Of a stretch of DNA of 34,868 nucleotides, positions 33,143 through 34,868 are shown one piece after another (positions within the stretch are counted from its first letter, which is position 1; every line of letters begins with the position of its first letter). Under the pieces are notes generated by a model. The model was given only the letters and a program-made list of their open reading frames with translations, did no database searches and was not told the DNA's origin. Location of the stretch: the NCBI RefSeq assembly GCF_016103465.1, contig NZ_JAEEAP010000047.1, forward strand, positions 1 through 34,868. The letters run 5' to 3'. Made by a program: the position numbers and the translations under genes. This DNA comes from Streptomyces sabulosicollis (GTDB lineage Bacteria > Actinomycetota > Actinomycetes > Streptomycetales > Streptomycetaceae).

Positions 33143-34476
33143 TCCCTCACCAGCGGCGCGCCCGCGTCCCGCCAGGCGACGATGCCGCCGGCCAGGCTGC
33201 GCACATCGGGATGCCCCATCCGGGTCAGCAGCGCGGCGTACCGGGCGGACTTCTCGCCGACCGGGCAGGCCAGCAGCACCGGCCGCCGCTTGCTGAAGGG
33301 CAGTCCGCCCCGGACGAGTTCCTCGAAGAGCTCGTCGACGATGTTGACCGAGCCCTCGATGTGCAGCGCGGCGTACGCGTGCGGCCCCCGGAGATCGACC
33401 ACGAGCGGGGGCGGCGCTCCGTCGGCGAGCCACCGCCGGGCGCCGTCGACGCCGATCACCTTGGCCTGGGCCTCCACCTCGGCACCGGTGAGGGCGGCGG
33501 CGGAGTGTCCGCGGCGCGGCTGTCCCAGGAGTCCGGGGCGGCGCTGGCGCACATAGCTCAGATAGCTCTCGGCCCGGTCGCAGACGATGAAGACCGCTGT
33601 CCGGCGACGCTCCGGATCGGTCAACTCCGCGTCCGCCACCCGAAGATGGCGGATGGCCCCCTGGTAGGCGGCGCCTCCGGTCGGTCCCGACAGCAGTCCG
33701 CAGCGGCGGATGAGGGTCAGCATGCCGTCGATGGCCTCCTCGGACGTGACCGACTCGATCGTGTCGTACGTCGCCGGGTCGAACAGGCCGACCTGGTGCA
33801 CCTCGTCGATGGTGCGGATGCCGGGGATGAAGTCCGATTTGTGGGCGACCAGGCCGAGGACCCGTACCTCCGGGTCGTGCTCGCGCAGCACCCTCGCCAC
33901 GCCGGTCGACGAACCGGCCGTGCCGACGCAGGCGATGAACCAGTCGGGCGCCCGCCCGTCCAGGTCCTTGACGATCTCCGGGCCGGTGCCCGCCGCGTGC
34001 GCCTCGGTGTTGCGCGGGTTGAAGTACTGATCGGTGTGCAGATACGCGCTGCCCGGCTCCGCGAGCGCCTGGTGGAAGCGGGTCAGCGGATCGTCGGTGT
34101 CGGTCGGATCGAGGCACTCGCTCTGCCCGGGCAGTTCCTCGATCTCGGCGCCCAGCAGCAGAAGCAGTTCCTTGATCTCCGGCACCCGCATCCGGTTGGT
34201 CACGCTCTTGAACCGCAGCCCGTGCATCCCGGCCAGCAGGGCGAGGGCCTTGGCCGTATTGCCGCTGGAGAGTTCCACGACCGTCTCACCGCGCCCGGCG
34301 GCGGCCTCGAGCAGTGGGCGGGCCATGTTCCAGGCGGGCCGGTCCTTGACCGAGCCGAACGGGTTGAGCATCTCCAGCTTCGCGTACAGATCGATGTGGC
34401 GCAGGCCGTGCACGGCCGGGTCGAGGCGTACCAGCGGCGTGTTGCCGATGGCCTCCGTGATGCTGTCGTACCTCAT
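33139..34476 (-). CDS. Cysteine synthase/SbnA-like PLP enzyme fused to a rhodanese domain
   Basis: 445 aa from the ATG at 34476, overlapping the decarboxylase stop by ATGA. Residues 1-320 are a fold type II PLP enzyme: AIGNTPLVRLD, NPFGSVKDR with the PLP Lys K44, SSGNT (70-74) and GTAGSSTG. The SbnA-type members make 2,3-diaminopropionate precursors, while classical ones make cysteine. Residues about 345-445 are a rhodanese domain with VVDLRGPHAYAALHIEGSVN and active loop CPVGEKSA (C404). Fusion of the two is unusual. It suggests that sulfur is passed as persulfide to a serine-derived intermediate on the enzyme. The partner desulfurase-like gene overlaps by GTGA. Confidence 0.88.
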   Translation of the reverse strand: MRYDSITEAIGNTPLVRLDPAVHGLRHIDLYAKLEMLNPFGSVKDRPAWNMARPLLEAAAGRGETVVELSSGNTAKALALLAGMHGLRFKSVTNRMRVPEIKELLLLLGAEIEELPGQSECLDPTDTDDPLTRFHQALAEPGSAYLHTDQYFNPRNTEAHAAGTGPEIVKDLDGRAPDWFIACVGTAGSSTGVARVLREHDPEVRVLGLVAHKSDFIPGIRTIDEVHQVGLFDPATYDTIESVTSEEAIDGMLTLIRRCGLLSGPTGGAAYQGAIRHLRVADAELTDPERRRTAVFIVCDRAESYLSYVRQRRPGLLGQPRRGHSAAALTGAEVEAQAKVIGVDGARRWLADGAPPPLVVDLRGPHAYAALHIEGSVNIVDELFEELVRGGLPFSKRRPVLLACPVGEKSARYAALLTRMGHPDVRSLAGGIVAWRDAGAPLVRE

Positions 34477-34868
34477 GACAACGCTCCCCCCGCGTTGGTG
34501 ATCGGCCAGTACTCCTCGTCCAGGCACCAGCGCCAGGAGCCCCCCTCCCGTACGACCGCCACCGTGCGGGCGACCGGCTGCCGCTGTGCGTGATGGGCGT
34601 GGAAGTCCATCGCGTAGCCCGCGGTGTTGGCGAAGGCCATCAGGTCGCCGGTGCGCGGCAGCCGGGGGAGGAAGACCATGCGCCGCGTGATCAGATCGGC
34701 CTCCAGGCAGAGATTGCCGACGAGGTACACCCCCACCGGTTCCTCGTCGCTCTCCCCTCCGCCTCCGGTACGAGGGAGCAGGACGGGGTCGACGAGTACA
34801 CCGTGCTCCTCCAGGCTCACATCCCCGGCATTCATGCCGAGACGCACCAGATACTCCCCCGGCCCTGT
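34473..34868 (-). CDS. Fold type III PLP decarboxylase (DapDC/SbnH-like), C-terminal part
   Basis: The frame is open to the right edge (TGPGEYLVRLGMN...), so the N-terminal PLP barrel is outside the window. The C-terminal beta domain shows NLCLEADLITRR with the catalytic Cys, RTGDLMAFANTAGYAMDFHA with the Tyr, and ends CLDEEYWPITN. These are the marks of diaminopimelate/ornithine-type decarboxylases, including siderophore enzymes such as SbnH. It is upstream of, and coupled by ATGA to, the SbnA-like fusion gene. Substrate not determinable. Confidence 0.85.
   Translation of the reverse strand, partial: TGPGEYLVRLGMNAGDVSLEEHGVLVDPVLLPRTGGGGESDEEPVGVYLVGNLCLEADLITRRMVFLPRLPRTGDLMAFANTAGYAMDFHAHHAQRQPVARTVAVVREGGSWRWCLDEEYWPITNAGGALS

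Overview
The window reads as chromosomal DNA of a high-GC actinomycete, most likely Streptomyces or a close relative. GC is very high, many genes start with GTG, and ATGA/GTGA stop-start overlaps are frequent. The gene families (SpoIIE-type PP2C/HATPase proteins, DUF5134, zinc-finger anti-sigma next to an ECF sigma, P-loop-less CobW proteins) are typical of that group. No transposase, tRNA, rRNA, CRISPR array or phage gene was seen. All calls come from reading the sequence; no database was searched.

Layout. (1) 1-8.6 kb, mostly minus strand: an accessory chaperone operon dnaK-grpE-dnaJ (dnaJ runs off the left edge), a glutathione-independent formaldehyde dehydrogenase-like zinc enzyme, a large PAS-PAS-GAF-PP2C-HATPase signalling protein, a decayed PP2C gene and a membrane protein. 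This looks like a stress island. (2) 8.8-18.4 kb: a copper module. It holds a DUF5134 membrane protein, a CopZ-like chaperone, a PepSY membrane protein, a His/Met-rich membrane protein, a divergent anti-sigma/ECF sigma pair, a small membrane protein, a CopA-type Cu+ ATPase, a PCuAC-like protein, a Cys-rich mini-protein and a tandem-repeat His-rich protein. (3) 18.5-20.4 kb: a coupled YraQ/UPF0718 permease and TIGR03943-type pair with a His-rich segment. (4) 20.5-31.9 kb: a zinc-starvation module. A zur-led operon (zur, 89-aa protein, CobW GTPase, WD40 protein, 2Fe-2S ferredoxin-like protein, ArsR zinc sensor) is followed by two divergent promoter pairs. These drive zinc-free paralogues of ribosomal proteins S18, L31, L33, L28, S14 and L32 plus three more CobW-family proteins. 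Decayed znuB and methyltransferase fragments and a GNAT gene follow. (5) 31.0-34.9 kb, minus strand: a methyltransferase with its own Zur-box-like promoter, behind a tightly overlapped operon of a class V aminotransferase/desulfurase, a cysteine synthase-rhodanese fusion and a PLP decarboxylase that runs off the right edge.

How the parts fit. Four Zur-box-like operators (about 20516, 26032, 28109, 31890) sit inside recognisable promoters, so most of 20.5-31.9 kb probably switches on together when zinc is scarce. Zinc-free ribosomal proteins would replace zinc-binding ones and release zinc, and CobW proteins would deliver the scarce metal. The terminal PLP/sulfur-transfer operon may make a small molecule, possibly a zinc-binding one; this is inference. 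The most unusual points are two CobW paralogues without a GTP-binding site placed beside two canonical ones, a CobW-WD40-ferredoxin-ArsR operon led by zur, leaderless promoters at the minus-strand Zur sites, and the PLP/rhodanese cluster.
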